Notes: generated from the letters alone by a model not told the origin. A stretch of DNA of 64,000 nt from Crocinitomicaceae bacterium (GCA_024643545.1 JAHEMR010000012.1:40332-104331), one strand, 5' to 3'. Shown: positions 18,830 to 27,368, counted from the first letter of the stretch. Program-made: numbers and translations.

Positions 18830-18858
18830 AGATAATGCAGACAACGTCTGCATTATCT
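18830..18858. repeat. Palindrome 2 inside the DUF1016 gene
   Basis: Perfect 13 bp arms (left arm AGATAATGCAGAC) around the trinucleotide AAC. This is far stronger than expected by chance inside coding DNA. It shares the core of palindrome 1. Confidence 0.85.
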
Positions 18859-19648
18859 GCAACATACATCGGTTCAGATGAGGATGTTTCGAAGTTAATT
18901 GACAATCTCTCTTTTTCCCACCTCACGGAATTAATGAAAATTAAGGATAAGGATAGCCGCAATTCTATGAGCTTCAAGCAGTAAAAGGAACGTGGTCCAT
19001 TCGTGATTTAAGGCGACAAATTAATAGTTTAACTTATGAAAGAACGGTTCTGTCCAATGGTAATAGAACGGTTAAAGAATCAACAGCGTCTAACGAGTTA
19101 CAAAGTGTTCAGTCCCTTATAAAAACTTCATTTGTTTTTGATTTTCCAGATTTTCCTGACAGTGCTTTAGCAGTTGAATCTGACTTTGAAAATGCACTCA
19201 TAAGTAATCTTAAAAATTTCATGTTAGAACTTGGACATGGCTTCTGTTTTGAAGGACAACAAAAGAGAATTGTCATTGGAGGTGAGTATTTTTTTGTGGA
19301 CTTGGTTTTTTATCATCGCATACTGAAATGTCATGTTTTGATTGAATTAAAAGTAGATGAGTTCAATTATTCAAATGTTGGACAATTAAACACTTACCTT
19401 CAATTTTACAAGCGAAAAATTAAGGAATCAAATGATAATCCACCAATAGGAATTTTATTGTGTACTGATAAAAACACTGAATTAGTTGAGTATGCGTTAG
19501 GGGGAATGGATCAAAATTTATTTGTTTCAACTTATCAAACCGTACTGCCAAGTTATGATCAATTAAAGCAATTCTTACAGAATGCAAAAAGTAAAATAAG
19601 TGACTAAGCCGTTCCTTTAAAAAAGCACTTTCTTCTGTTGAAAATTAC

Positions 19649-20617
19649 TTAATACCCAACCTTCGTTCGAACGCGTTTTAAAACACCGCTTGCCACGTGA
19701 CGAGCTTTTTCCGCGCCAATTTGTAATGCTGCATCAATTTCACTAGGATTCGCCATTAATTCATCGAAACGCGAGCGTTGTTTTTCAAATTTGTTTAAAA
19801 TCAGTTCGAAAAGTGCTTGTTTGGCGTGTCCAAAACCATAGCCACCATTCACGTAATTGCTACGCATTTCGGCTACTTGTTCTGTTGATGCTAGTAATTT
19901 GTACAAAGCAAAAGTATGGCAGGTATCTGGGTTCTTTGGTTCCTCTAGTGGAGTGCTATCCGAAACAATAGACATGATTTGCTTTCTCAGTTGTTTTTCC
20001 GGCAAAAAGATATCGATGTAATTCCCTCTGGATTTACTCATTTTTTCTCCGTCTGTTCCTGGAATTAACATGGTGTCCTCACGGATTTGGTCCTCCGGTA
20101 ATACCAATGTTTCGCCGTAAGCTAAATTGAAACGATTAGCCACATCGCGTGTCATTTCAATGTGTTGTTTTTGGTCTTTTCCAACTGGAACGATTTCCGC
20201 ATCAAACAACAAAATATCAGCAGCCATTAAAATCGGGTAGGAGAAGAGTCCACCATTGACATCGTCTAAACGATCGGATTTATCCTTGAAACTGTGCGCA
20301 AGTGTCAAACGGTTATACGGAAACATGCACAACAAATACCACATGAGTTCCGTCACTTCGGGAACATCACTTTGACGGTAGAAAACCGTTTTGGAACTAT
20401 CTAAACCGAAAGCGAGCCAAGTTGCAGCAGTTGCGTATGTATTATTACGTAAGGTTTCTCCGTCTTTAATTTGCGTTAATGAATGCATGTCCGCAATAAA
20501 TAAGAAAGACTCATTTGCTGGATTCGAGGCCAATTCAATGGCAGGAAGAATCGCACCGAGGATGTTTCCTAAATGTGGTGTCCCTGTACTTTGAATTCCG
20601 GTTAAAATGCGCGCCAT
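19649..20617 (-). CDS. trpS: Tryptophanyl-tRNA synthetase
   Basis: Class I aminoacyl-tRNA synthetase charging tRNA-Trp. The HIGH-type motif is TPHLGNILG near residue 12 and the KMSKS motif is GEKMSKSRGN near residue 195; VGKDQKQHIE lies between. The start at 20617 (MARILTGIQSTG) was chosen because homologues begin this way and because a TAATTTTG promoter box overlaps the alternative ATG at 20647. At 322 aa it has normal length. It is divergent from plsC. Confidence 0.95.
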   Translation of the reverse strand: MARILTGIQSTGTPHLGNILGAILPAIELASNPANESFLFIADMHSLTQIKDGETLRNNTYATAATWLAFGLDSSKTVFYRQSDVPEVTELMWYLLCMFPYNRLTLAHSFKDKSDRLDDVNGGLFSYPILMAADILLFDAEIVPVGKDQKQHIEMTRDVANRFNLAYGETLVLPEDQIREDTMLIPGTDGEKMSKSRGNYIDIFLPEKQLRKQIMSIVSDSTPLEEPKNPDTCHTFALYKLLASTEQVAEMRSNYVNGGYGFGHAKQALFELILNKFEKQRSRFDELMANPSEIDAALQIGAEKARHVASGVLKRVRTKVGY

Positions 20618-20634
20618 TGGTAATTTCTTTTTTT

Positions 20635-20642
20635 CAAAATTA
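20635..20642 (-). promoter_or_regulatory. -7 box TAATTTTG before trpS
   Basis: TAATTTTG on the minus strand, predicting a leader of about 14 nt to the ATG at 20617. It argues against the upstream ATG at 20647, which would lie before the transcription start. Confidence 0.5.
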
Positions 20643-20687
20643 CTCATTTCTGCGGAATCGAAGGATTCAAAAGTGCATTGAAAAGCG

Positions 20688-20695
20688 TATCTTTG
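20688..20695 (+). promoter_or_regulatory. -7 box TATCTTTG directly before plsC
   Basis: TATCTTTG ends 3 bp before the ATG at 20699. With the standard -7 spacing, +1 would be the A of the ATG, that is, a leaderless mRNA. Confidence 0.45.
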
Positions 20696-20698
20696 ACT

Positions 20699-21469
20699 AT
20701 GCGTAATTTTTTCGGCGTATTTGGTTTAATTTGGAAGCTTTACATCGCGGTAGTGTTTGCCATTATTGCGTTGCTTTTCTATCCATTTTTCTTGGTCCTC
20801 ATCATGAATCCTAAATGGAAGAAATTTAGTTTCAAACTGTTCATTATATGGAGTTGGTTGATGCGCATTTTTTGTTTCTATGGCGTTCGTGTTATGGAAA
20901 AAGCAACGTTACCGGAAGGACCATATATCATTGTCGCCAATCATACGTCCTATTTGGATATATTTTTAATGCATTCCATCCTTCCGAAATTTCCATTTGT
21001 GTTTTTGGGGAAAAGTGAGATTTTGAAGTATCCCATTTTAGGAACGTATTTTAAAAATTTGAATATTCCTGTTTATCGCAAGGATAAAAGTAAAGCAGGA
21101 CAAGCTTATTCTATGGCGAATAAAGCCGTAGCGGAAGGTTGGTCCATCGTGATTTTCCCTGAAGGAACGATTCCAGATCACCAGTGTCCCAAAATGATTC
21201 CGTTTAAAGACGGTGCATTTAAAATGGCAAAAACCATGGGAATTCCTTTGTTGCCATTAACTTTTACCAATAATTACAAGCTTTTTTCGGACCCAACAGA
21301 AATCTTGGGTCCTGCCCAACCAGGTATATCACGCGTATACATTCATCCCTATTTCACAGTGGAGGAATTGAATCGCATGGAAATAAGCGAAATTCGTCAA
21401 GCGTGTTTTGACCGAATTAATGCGCCAATTTTAAGCGAATATCCACACTTATTCGATGAAAATAAATAA
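20699..21469 (+). CDS. plsC: 1-acyl-sn-glycerol-3-phosphate acyltransferase
   Basis: Membrane enzyme making phosphatidic acid from lysophosphatidic acid. An N-terminal membrane helix (about residues 12-36) precedes the acyltransferase domain. The catalytic motif NHTSYLD (His82, Asp87) and the acceptor-binding FPEGT (153-157) are both present. The start at 20699 is the first ATG after the promoter box; a TTG at 20678 would lie upstream of it. At 256 aa it has normal length. gatC follows after 9 bp. Confidence 0.93.
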   Translation: MRNFFGVFGLIWKLYIAVVFAIIALLFYPFFLVLIMNPKWKKFSFKLFIIWSWLMRIFCFYGVRVMEKATLPEGPYIIVANHTSYLDIFLMHSILPKFPFVFLGKSEILKYPILGTYFKNLNIPVYRKDKSKAGQAYSMANKAVAEGWSIVIFPEGTIPDHQCPKMIPFKDGAFKMAKTMGIPLLPLTFTNNYKLFSDPTEILGPAQPGISRVYIHPYFTVEELNRMEISEIRQACFDRINAPILSEYPHLFDENK

Positions 21470-21474
21470 TTTTG
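21467..21474 (+). promoter_or_regulatory. -7 box TAATTTTG before gatC
   Basis: TAATTTTG overlaps the plsC stop codon and ends 4 bp before the gatC ATG, again predicting a near-leaderless start. gatC may also be read through from plsC. Confidence 0.4.
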
Positions 21475-21478
21475 ACAC

Positions 21479-21769
21479 ATGAAAATCACAGAAGAATTAA
21501 TTGATCACATTGCACACCTCGCGAGATTGGAGTTTCAAGGAGAAGATAAAGTGTCGATCCAGAAGGACATGGAACGCATGATTGAATTCGTGGACAAACT
21601 TTCAGAGATTGATACAGCTAATGTGGAGCCCTTGATTTTCATGTCAGAAGAAATGAACCGTTTAAGAGAGGACGAACCAATCGTGACGGTAACGCATGAG
21701 GAGGCCTTGATGAATGCTCCTAAAAAGGACTCTGATTATTTCCGAATTCCAAAAGTATTGGATAAATAA
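21479..21769 (+). CDS. gatC: Aspartyl/glutamyl-tRNA amidotransferase subunit C
   Basis: Small stabilising subunit of GatCAB, which amidates Glu-tRNA-Gln and/or Asp-tRNA-Asn. The family opening (ITEELIDHIAHLARLEF) and closing pattern (LREDEP, then DSDYFRIPKVL) are clear. At 96 aa it has normal length. gatA and gatB are not in the window. The next gene starts at a GTG 3 bp after its stop. Confidence 0.93.
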   Translation: MKITEELIDHIAHLARLEFQGEDKVSIQKDMERMIEFVDKLSEIDTANVEPLIFMSEEMNRLREDEPIVTVTHEEALMNAPKKDSDYFRIPKVLDK

Positions 21770-21771
21770 AC

Positions 21772-22644
21772 GTGAAAGTCTCTGGATTTACGTTTATCCG
21801 AAATGCCATCAAGTTGGATTACCCAATTGTGGAGGCGATTCAGTCGATATTACCTTTGTGTGACGAAGTCATTGTTGCGGTAGGCAATTCAGAAGACGAG
21901 ACACTCGCACTTATTCAATCCATTGATCCGTCGAAAATCCGCATCATTGAAACCATTTGGGATGATTCCAAGCGTGAAAACGGTGCTGTACTAGCGGATG
22001 AAACCAATAAAGCATTCCATGCAATTTCTTCAGACAGTGATTGGGCTTTTTACATCCAAGGTGATGAGGTCATTCACGAAGAAGATTACGCCGAAATCCG
22101 AGCAAAAATGCAAGCGTATGTGAATGACTTAGAGGTCGACGGGTTATTGTTTGCTTATCAGCATTTTTTCGGTTCCTACGATTTTATTGGTGCTTCCAAT
22201 AATTGGTACAAAAACGAAATTCGAATCATTCGCAATCAAAAAAACATCTATTCTTATCGAGATGCCCAGGGATTCCGTAAGGATGATAATCAGAAATTAA
22301 ACGTAGCCGCTATCAAAGCGAATGTTTACCATTATGGTTGGGTGAAAGATCCGAGAGCTATGCAAGCAAAGCAAACGTCTTTTCACAAACTGTGGCACGA
22401 TGACGAATGGATGGAGAAGAACATTGAGGATGTAGAATTTTTTCCGTACGAAGACCACATTAATGGATTGGCGCGCTTCAAAGGAACCCATCCGGCCGTT
22501 ATGCAACCGCGCATTGATCGTTTAAACTGGTCGTTTAAAGTGGAGCCAAGTCGAAATAAAAAATCCCTCAAAAATAAATTGAAGGATTTGTTGAAATTTA
22601 TTGGAATTGATACGAATTACCGAAATTACAAGCAGGTTCGCTGA
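21772..22644 (+). CDS. Glycosyltransferase-like protein (GT-A fold, family 2 type)
   Basis: A 290-residue protein that starts at a GTG 3 bp after gatC. The N-terminal part reads like a family 2 glycosyltransferase: VSGFTFIRNAIKLDYPIVEAI is the usual opening, and a nucleotide-sugar fold continues to SDWAFYIQGDEVIHEED near residue 95-110, where QGDE replaces the usual DxD. The C-terminus is basic (KKSLKNKLKDLL). The donor and acceptor are unknown. It ends immediately before the convergent trmB stop with no gap. Confidence 0.75.
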   Translation: MKVSGFTFIRNAIKLDYPIVEAIQSILPLCDEVIVAVGNSEDETLALIQSIDPSKIRIIETIWDDSKRENGAVLADETNKAFHAISSDSDWAFYIQGDEVIHEEDYAEIRAKMQAYVNDLEVDGLLFAYQHFFGSYDFIGASNNWYKNEIRIIRNQKNIYSYRDAQGFRKDDNQKLNVAAIKANVYHYGWVKDPRAMQAKQTSFHKLWHDDEWMEKNIEDVEFFPYEDHINGLARFKGTHPAVMQPRIDRLNWSFKVEPSRNKKSLKNKLKDLLKFIGIDTNYRNYKQVR

Positions 22645-23313
22645 CTAAGAAATCTTGAATTTACAGTACTTGATTTTGTGTCCACGTGAGGAAAATAATT
22701 TCTCGTAGTACGTTTGGATGTGGAAAATCTCTCTGGTATCTTGATCTAAATCCTCCGGGAGATTCGCGTATAAGTCCCAAGTAGACTCTAAACACTCATA
22801 TTTGTTTTCCTCTATTTGTTCCAAGGTATATTCGAATAGAATGTCACTATCCGTTTTCATGTGAACGATGCCACCTGGTTTTAAAATTTTCTTGTAACGG
22901 TCTACGAATAGCGGAGATGACAATCGTTTACGGGCTTTATTCGGTTGTGGATCCGAAAAAGTCAACCAAATCTCATCCACTTCATGTTCCCCAAAGTAAT
23001 CGAGGATGAAGTCTATGCGCGTGCGCAAAAACGCGACATTGGTTAAATTCGTTTCCAAAGCATCTTTCGCCCCAATGTAAATGCGGTTTCCTTTTAAATC
23101 GACGCCGATAAAATTCTTTTCCGGGTATTTTCTTCCAAGTCCAACGGAGTATTCACCTTTGCCACAGCCTAATTCTAAAATAATGGGGTTGTCATTATGA
23201 AAAACCTCTTTGCGCCAATTTCCTTGGATGGGGAATGGTTCTCTGAAAACTGGTTCATAGACATTGGAGAATGATTTAATGGCTTCAAATCGTAAAAGTT
23301 TATCTTTTCCCAC
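22645..23313 (-). CDS. trmB: tRNA (guanine-N7)-methyltransferase
   Basis: SAM-dependent enzyme making m7G46 in tRNA. The SAM motif is ILELGCGKGEYS (about residues 45-56), then FIGVDLKGNRI and the signature TFSDPQPNKARKRL near 118-131. The substrate-binding KTDSD is near residue 153. The only start that keeps the N-terminus is a GTG at 23313 (VGKDKLLRFEAI). At 222 aa it has normal length. It converges on the glycosyltransferase without a gap. Confidence 0.93.
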   Translation of the reverse strand: MGKDKLLRFEAIKSFSNVYEPVFREPFPIQGNWRKEVFHNDNPIILELGCGKGEYSVGLGRKYPEKNFIGVDLKGNRIYIGAKDALETNLTNVAFLRTRIDFILDYFGEHEVDEIWLTFSDPQPNKARKRLSSPLFVDRYKKILKPGGIVHMKTDSDILFEYTLEQIEENKYECLESTWDLYANLPEDLDQDTREIFHIQTYYEKLFSSRGHKIKYCKFKIS

Positions 23314-23409
23314 GTGTTGTTATTTTGGATAGGTTTGAATTCTTCAAAAGAAAAACGCGAAATTATAACTTATTTTAGACTAAAGCAGCGTAGTCTCGCT
23401 TTCGCTGTA

Positions 23410-23417
23410 TAAATTTG
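23410..23417 (+). promoter_or_regulatory. -7 box TAAATTTG abutting the start at 23421
   Basis: TAAATTTG ends 3 bp before the ATG, predicting transcription from the A of the start codon. Confidence 0.4.
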
Positions 23418-23420
23418 TCC

Positions 23421-23987
23421 ATGCATTTTGTCGAACCGTATTTTAACTGGCGTGGATACTACGTCGCTTCCGAGGATCCAATGTCCCCGTTTTTCGAACG
23501 TGAGTACAGTGAATTCGAGTTCACGAATAGCATATACGACTTCTACATTCATCCGCAATGGGATTCGATTGGTTCACCGACTTTGTTTATCAAAATCCTC
23601 ATGGTGGACTATGACGCAGCGTATGCGATTGTTGAATTAATTGGCGAATGGAACGATGCGATTGAAAATGACATCATGATTTTAAAGCGGGACATCATCG
23701 ATGTGCTTATAAACCAAGGAATCAATCAATTTATTCTCATCGGGGAAAACGTCTTGAATTTCCATTATTCGGATGATTGTTACTACGAAGAATGGTTCGA
23801 TGATGTTGAAGAAGGATGGATTGCCATGGTCAACTTCCACGACCACGTTGTACGCGAATTTGAACGCATCAATATTGATCATTACTTTGTGATGGGCGGA
23901 GAACTGGAGGACATCGAATGGCGTACGTATAAACCGCAGCACTTCTATGAAAAAGTTGAGGCGCTTGTAACTAAGCGCCTCGGGTAA
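23421..23987 (+). CDS. Conserved hypothetical protein, acidic
   Basis: A 188-residue soluble, acidic and aromatic-rich protein. Notable segments are MHFVEPYFNWRGYY at the N-terminus, SPTLFIKILMVDYDAAYAIVELIGEWNDAIENDI in the middle (quoted in parts: SPTLFIKIL, VELIGEWNDAIEND) and DDCYYEEWFDDVEEGW near residue 115-130. I believe this belongs to a Bacteroidota-specific uncharacterised family but cannot name it. No signal peptide or membrane segment is visible. The ATG at 23421 was chosen over a TTG two codons upstream, because that TTG is part of the promoter box. Its 3' end contains an inverted repeat that may terminate the opposing POT gene. Confidence 0.75.
   Translation: MHFVEPYFNWRGYYVASEDPMSPFFEREYSEFEFTNSIYDFYIHPQWDSIGSPTLFIKILMVDYDAAYAIVELIGEWNDAIENDIMILKRDIIDVLINQGINQFILIGENVLNFHYSDDCYYEEWFDDVEEGWIAMVNFHDHVVREFERINIDHYFVMGGELEDIEWRTYKPQHFYEKVEALVTKRLG
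23950..23981 (-). terminator. Possible terminator for the POT transporter, lying inside the opposing gene
   Basis: Perfect arms GAGGCGCTT / AAGCGCCTC with a 6 nt loop. On the minus strand the stem is followed by AAC and five T. It lies about 30 bp beyond the POT stop codon and inside the last codons of the plus-strand hypothetical gene. Confidence 0.55.
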
Positions 23988-24009
23988 TTATTCAAAAGTT
24001 GCGCAACAC

Positions 24010-25482
24010 TTATTCAGTGCGATCGGAAATCAATCGATTTAACGAGATGGAAGCGATCATGACGATTGCTCCTGTGACCAAAGCATAAAGTGCCAATTGA
24101 TGGTATCCATCTGTGTAGGCAATCATACGCTCCATTGGACTTGCGTCCTTTTTTGGACTCGCCATTCCTGCTCCTAGGATTCCTGCGGCATATTGTCCAT
24201 ATGCAGAGGCTAAGAACCACATTCCCATCATGACTCCCCATAAATGTTTCGGTGATAATTTAGTCATTAAGGATAAGCCAATTGGTGATAAAAATAATTC
24301 TCCAATTGAAATCACCAAGTATGCAAATGTGAATAAGCCAAGGGAGGCAAGTCCTGCGTTATCCAACATAAAACGTGTGTAATAAAACAAGTAGAAGGAA
24401 ACACTTAAAAAGATAAAAGCCAATCCAAATTTCATGAAGTAATTCGGTTCTAATTTTCTTTTCGCCAACCAAATCCACATTAAACCGATAAATACACTCA
24501 GGATAATCACGAAAAGTGAATTTGCAGAGTTGTTCACCACATTAGGGTCAAATTTAAGTCCGAGCATGTCCTTGGAAATTAATTTCTCTGCATACAAGCT
24601 TAAAGATCCACCACTTTGCTCAAAGAAGGACCAAAAAATGATGGATAGAAAAATGAAAATCATCGCTCCCACTAATTTTCTATTTTGTTCCCAATCGAGT
24701 TTACTCATTTCGAAGATCAAGTAGAGTAGGGTTGCAGGTCCAATAATAAACATGAAAATATCTGTATATGCTGTATTGGTAATCATTGCATAAATAAATG
24801 GAATAGATAATACCGATCCTCCGTAAACCAAATACTGATTTCTTTTTGCTTTTTTCTCATCCGAATGAACAGGTGCTTGTCCAATTGGACCAAGGTTTTT
24901 TCGTGTCAACAAGAAATTCACTAATCCAACAAACATGAAGATTCCAGATAAGGCAAACGCCATGTTCCATGAGTAGGTTTTTCCCACATAGACACAAAGT
25001 CCGCCACCAAATAAGGCTCCAAGATTAATTCCCGCATAGAACAAGCTAAATCCTGCATCGCGACGCGTATCACCTGCACGGTATAATTCTCCAACCATGG
25101 TAGAAATATTCGGTTTGAAAAATCCCGTTCCAATAATGATTAAACAAATTCCGTAAAAGAAATTAGCTTTCGCATCAATTCCGAGAATCAAACTACCTAG
25201 GATCATCAGGATTCCTCCCCAAAGGAGTGATTTCTGAAAACCAAGGATTTTATCTGCAAAAAGTCCTCCAATAAAAGTAAACGCATAGACGAATGCTTGA
25301 ATGGCGCCATATTTTAGGTTCGCTTCTTGGTCGGAAAAGAAAAGAATGTTTGTCATGAATACGACCAACATACCACGGTTTCCATAAAAACAGAAACGTT
25401 CCCACATTTCGGTGAAGAAAAGACTCCAAATCTGTTTTGGGTATTTTCCTTCAAAGCTTTGAATTTGTTCGAGTGTTTGCAT
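24010..25482 (-). CDS. POT-family proton-dependent oligopeptide transporter
   Basis: Inner-membrane proton symporter importing di- and tripeptides. The proton-coupling motif ExxER is present as TEMWERF at residues 24-30, followed by the PTR2 signature FFKPNISTMVGELY near 121-134 and about 12-14 membrane helices. At 490 aa it has normal length. It is second of two tandem POT genes; a terminator lies in the 56 bp between them, so it may have its own promoter or depend on read-through. Confidence 0.9.
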   Translation of the reverse strand: MQTLEQIQSFEGKYPKQIWSLFFTEMWERFCFYGNRGMLVVFMTNILFFSDQEANLKYGAIQAFVYAFTFIGGLFADKILGFQKSLLWGGILMILGSLILGIDAKANFFYGICLIIIGTGFFKPNISTMVGELYRAGDTRRDAGFSLFYAGINLGALFGGGLCVYVGKTYSWNMAFALSGIFMFVGLVNFLLTRKNLGPIGQAPVHSDEKKAKRNQYLVYGGSVLSIPFIYAMITNTAYTDIFMFIIGPATLLYLIFEMSKLDWEQNRKLVGAMIFIFLSIIFWSFFEQSGGSLSLYAEKLISKDMLGLKFDPNVVNNSANSLFVIILSVFIGLMWIWLAKRKLEPNYFMKFGLAFIFLSVSFYLFYYTRFMLDNAGLASLGLFTFAYLVISIGELFLSPIGLSLMTKLSPKHLWGVMMGMWFLASAYGQYAAGILGAGMASPKKDASPMERMIAYTDGYHQLALYALVTGAIVMIASISLNRLISDRTE

Positions 25483-25500
25483 GTTTAGATTAGGTGTTAA

Positions 25501-25529
25501 AATAAAAAGCCTCTGATTTCAGAGGCTTT
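25501..25529 (-). terminator. Rho-independent terminator between the two POT genes
   Basis: Arms AAAGCCTCTG / CAGAGGCTTT with a 4 nt loop, followed by a T-rich run on the minus strand. It starts 9 bp after the upstream POT stop codon. Confidence 0.85.
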
Positions 25530-25538
25530 AAAATGAAT

Positions 25539-27254
25539 TTATTGAACATTATTTTCGCGCATTACGCCGTTTAACCAGCGAAGCATCAAGAATAGGATAA
25601 TTGCTGCAGCCATTACCAATCCAAAGTTCAAATAGAAGAAATTCTGTTTTTCAGGAATGGTTTCCCATAAGCTAGATAACATTCCGGATAATTTATTTCC
25701 AACAGAAATCGCGAGGAAGAATCCACCCATCATTAACGCGGTAATACGTGGTGGGGATAACTTAGAAACGAGTGATAATCCCATTGGAGATAAACAAAGT
25801 TCCCCAATTGTAATAACACCATAAGATGCAATCAGCCAAATTGACCCTGCTTTAGCAGACATTCCATTTGTAGCGAATACAGCTCCAACCATTACCAATG
25901 CTGACAATGCTGTAATTACTAGTCCGATAGCAATTTTAGTTGGTGTGCTTGGTTCTCTTTTGCGGCGACGCATCCAACCAAAGAATCCAACAACGATTGG
26001 TGTTAATGTCACCACCCAGAATGGATTGATCGATTGATACAACTCTGTAGAATACAATTTCATGTCCTCACCTTTCGCTGGAACTTCGTCCTTCGGAAGT
26101 GTTGCAAAATACTTACGTGAACTTTCTAGTTGAGAGATTTTTCCTGAAAAATCTGCTTTCGCTTTCAATTCTGCTTTTGTCACTTTCGGCATTCCTTCTT
26201 CCACTTTTCTCATGGAATCAATCGTTGCTTTAAATTCACTGTCAGAAGATGAAACGATGTCGTTGTTTACTACAACTTGCGCCATTCCAACACTTCCAGC
26301 TACATTTGCTACGCCTTCAGACATTTCACGATTTGTATGATCTTCTGCCCAAACCGTTAATGCATCTCCATTTTGGTGGAAAATCGCAAAGAATAAAATC
26401 ACACATGCAAAAACAGCAAGCAAGGCTTTAATCGCACGGCTTTCTTTCGCTTCGGATTTAAATGCTAAATAAATAAAGAAGGCAATCACTGGTAAACATC
26501 CAATAATGAAGGCATCATTTGTATCTGAACCTAAGAAGTTTCCAGGAATCATGTATCCAAGAATACCGAAAATAAACATTGGAAGTACCGTCATAGAGAA
26601 AATACGCACGGTGGACATATCTCCTTCTTGAACTGGTTTCACGACATCGACATGTTTGATGTGTTTTGTTCCTAATATGAAAATAGCAACACCAATTAAC
26701 ATTCCAACTCCTGCAGCTGCGAATGCATGTCCCCAACCGTAGTTGATGCGCATGTATGCTGCAACGAAGTTACAGATGAATGCTCCAATGTTAATTCCCA
26801 TATAGAAAATATTGTATCCAGCATCTTTTTTATCCTTCATGTCATCTGCACTGTACAGATTTCCAACAAGGGTAGAGATGTTTGGTTTAAAGAATCCATT
26901 TCCAAGGATGATCAACATCAACGCCACGTAAAATGATGTTTCGTTATGAATCGATAAACAGAAATATCCAGCAGACATCATGAGTCCACCCATAATGATG
27001 GAACGACGGTATCCTAAAATACGATCGGCTAAAAGTCCACCAATAAACGGTGTTAAATACACTAATCCTAAATACGTTCCATAGATGTCAGATTTTTTTC
27101 CGGCATCGAATCCCATTCCGCCGTTGTTCCAACCATCAATCATATAAAGGGAGAAAATCCCAAGCATCAAGTAGTAGCCAAAGCGCTCCCACATTTCTGT
27201 TCCGAACAAGTACCAAAGTCCTGTTGGATGTCCTTTTTGTGCATTATTTTCCAT
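25539..27254 (-). CDS. POT-family oligopeptide transporter with a large extra loop
   Basis: The same family as its neighbour: TEMWERFGYY near residues 19-28, GNGFFKPNISTLVG near 119-132. It is 571 aa because of a polar insertion between membrane helices at about residues 310-420, rich in Lys, Glu and Ser (DSMRKVEEGMPKVTKAELKA). This segment probably forms a periplasmic helical domain. Homologues with such a loop occur in Bacteroidota POTs. It is divergent from tcdA; a weak promoter-like TATATTCG lies at 27277-27284. Confidence 0.9.
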   Translation of the reverse strand: MENNAQKGHPTGLWYLFGTEMWERFGYYLMLGIFSLYMIDGWNNGGMGFDAGKKSDIYGTYLGLVYLTPFIGGLLADRILGYRRSIIMGGLMMSAGYFCLSIHNETSFYVALMLIILGNGFFKPNISTLVGNLYSADDMKDKKDAGYNIFYMGINIGAFICNFVAAYMRINYGWGHAFAAAGVGMLIGVAIFILGTKHIKHVDVVKPVQEGDMSTVRIFSMTVLPMFIFGILGYMIPGNFLGSDTNDAFIIGCLPVIAFFIYLAFKSEAKESRAIKALLAVFACVILFFAIFHQNGDALTVWAEDHTNREMSEGVANVAGSVGMAQVVVNNDIVSSSDSEFKATIDSMRKVEEGMPKVTKAELKAKADFSGKISQLESSRKYFATLPKDEVPAKGEDMKLYSTELYQSINPFWVVTLTPIVVGFFGWMRRRKREPSTPTKIAIGLVITALSALVMVGAVFATNGMSAKAGSIWLIASYGVITIGELCLSPMGLSLVSKLSPPRITALMMGGFFLAISVGNKLSGMLSSLWETIPEKQNFFYLNFGLVMAAAIILFLMLRWLNGVMRENNVQ

Positions 27255-27337
27255 AAAAATAGTTTAGTTTACCTGCCGAATATAGTAAAAAATCATGGTT
27301 CGCGTTCTTTTTTGATCATTGGCAACTTGATTTTTCC

Positions 27338-27351
27338 TGTTCAATTGAACA
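27338..27351. promoter_or_regulatory. 14 bp perfect palindrome upstream of tcdA (candidate operator)
   Basis: TGTTCAATTGAACA is a perfect palindrome ending 9 bp before the tcdA -7 box, where a regulator would block or contact polymerase. It is in the divergent interval between tcdA and a POT gene. Confidence 0.35.
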
Positions 27352-27360
27352 AGAATGAAA

Positions 27361-27368
27361 TATCTTTG
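27361..27368 (+). promoter_or_regulatory. -7 box TATCTTTG before tcdA
   Basis: TATCTTTG, 14 bp before the ATG at 27383; no matching TTG at the -33 distance. Confidence 0.5.

Larger units (their letters stand above)
18523..19607 (+). pseudogene. DUF1016/YhcG-family PDDEXK nuclease, broken by a one-base frameshift
   Basis: The first frame (18523-18984) encodes the N-terminal helical DUF1016 domain (TIRNWMIGCYIFEYEQNG, LSERNLKLFKQFY). It then runs off into an unrelated tail (NSMSFKQ). The natural continuation FYELQAVKGTWSIRDLRRQI is in another frame starting at 18963 and stays open to 19607. It includes the C-terminal nuclease domain with FVDLVFYHR, IELK and GQLNTYLQFY. Adding one base near 18960 restores a single 361-residue protein of normal family length. 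The family is linked to restriction, toxin and mobile-DNA loci. Either the gene is dead or the assembly lacks one base. Two related palindromes lie inside it. Neighbours are core genes. Confidence 0.85.

Noticed and set aside
18950..18970. Programmed ribosomal frameshift at the DUF1016 join
   Set aside because: No slippery heptamer, homopolymer or downstream structure is evident at the join.
18523..18984. DUF1016 N-terminal half as a complete gene of its own
   Set aside because: The natural continuation of the domain is found in the next frame immediately after; the seven-residue tail is unrelated to the family.
20618..20647. Ten-codon N-terminal extension of trpS
   Set aside because: It overlaps a TAATTTTG promoter box, and homologues start at MARILTG.
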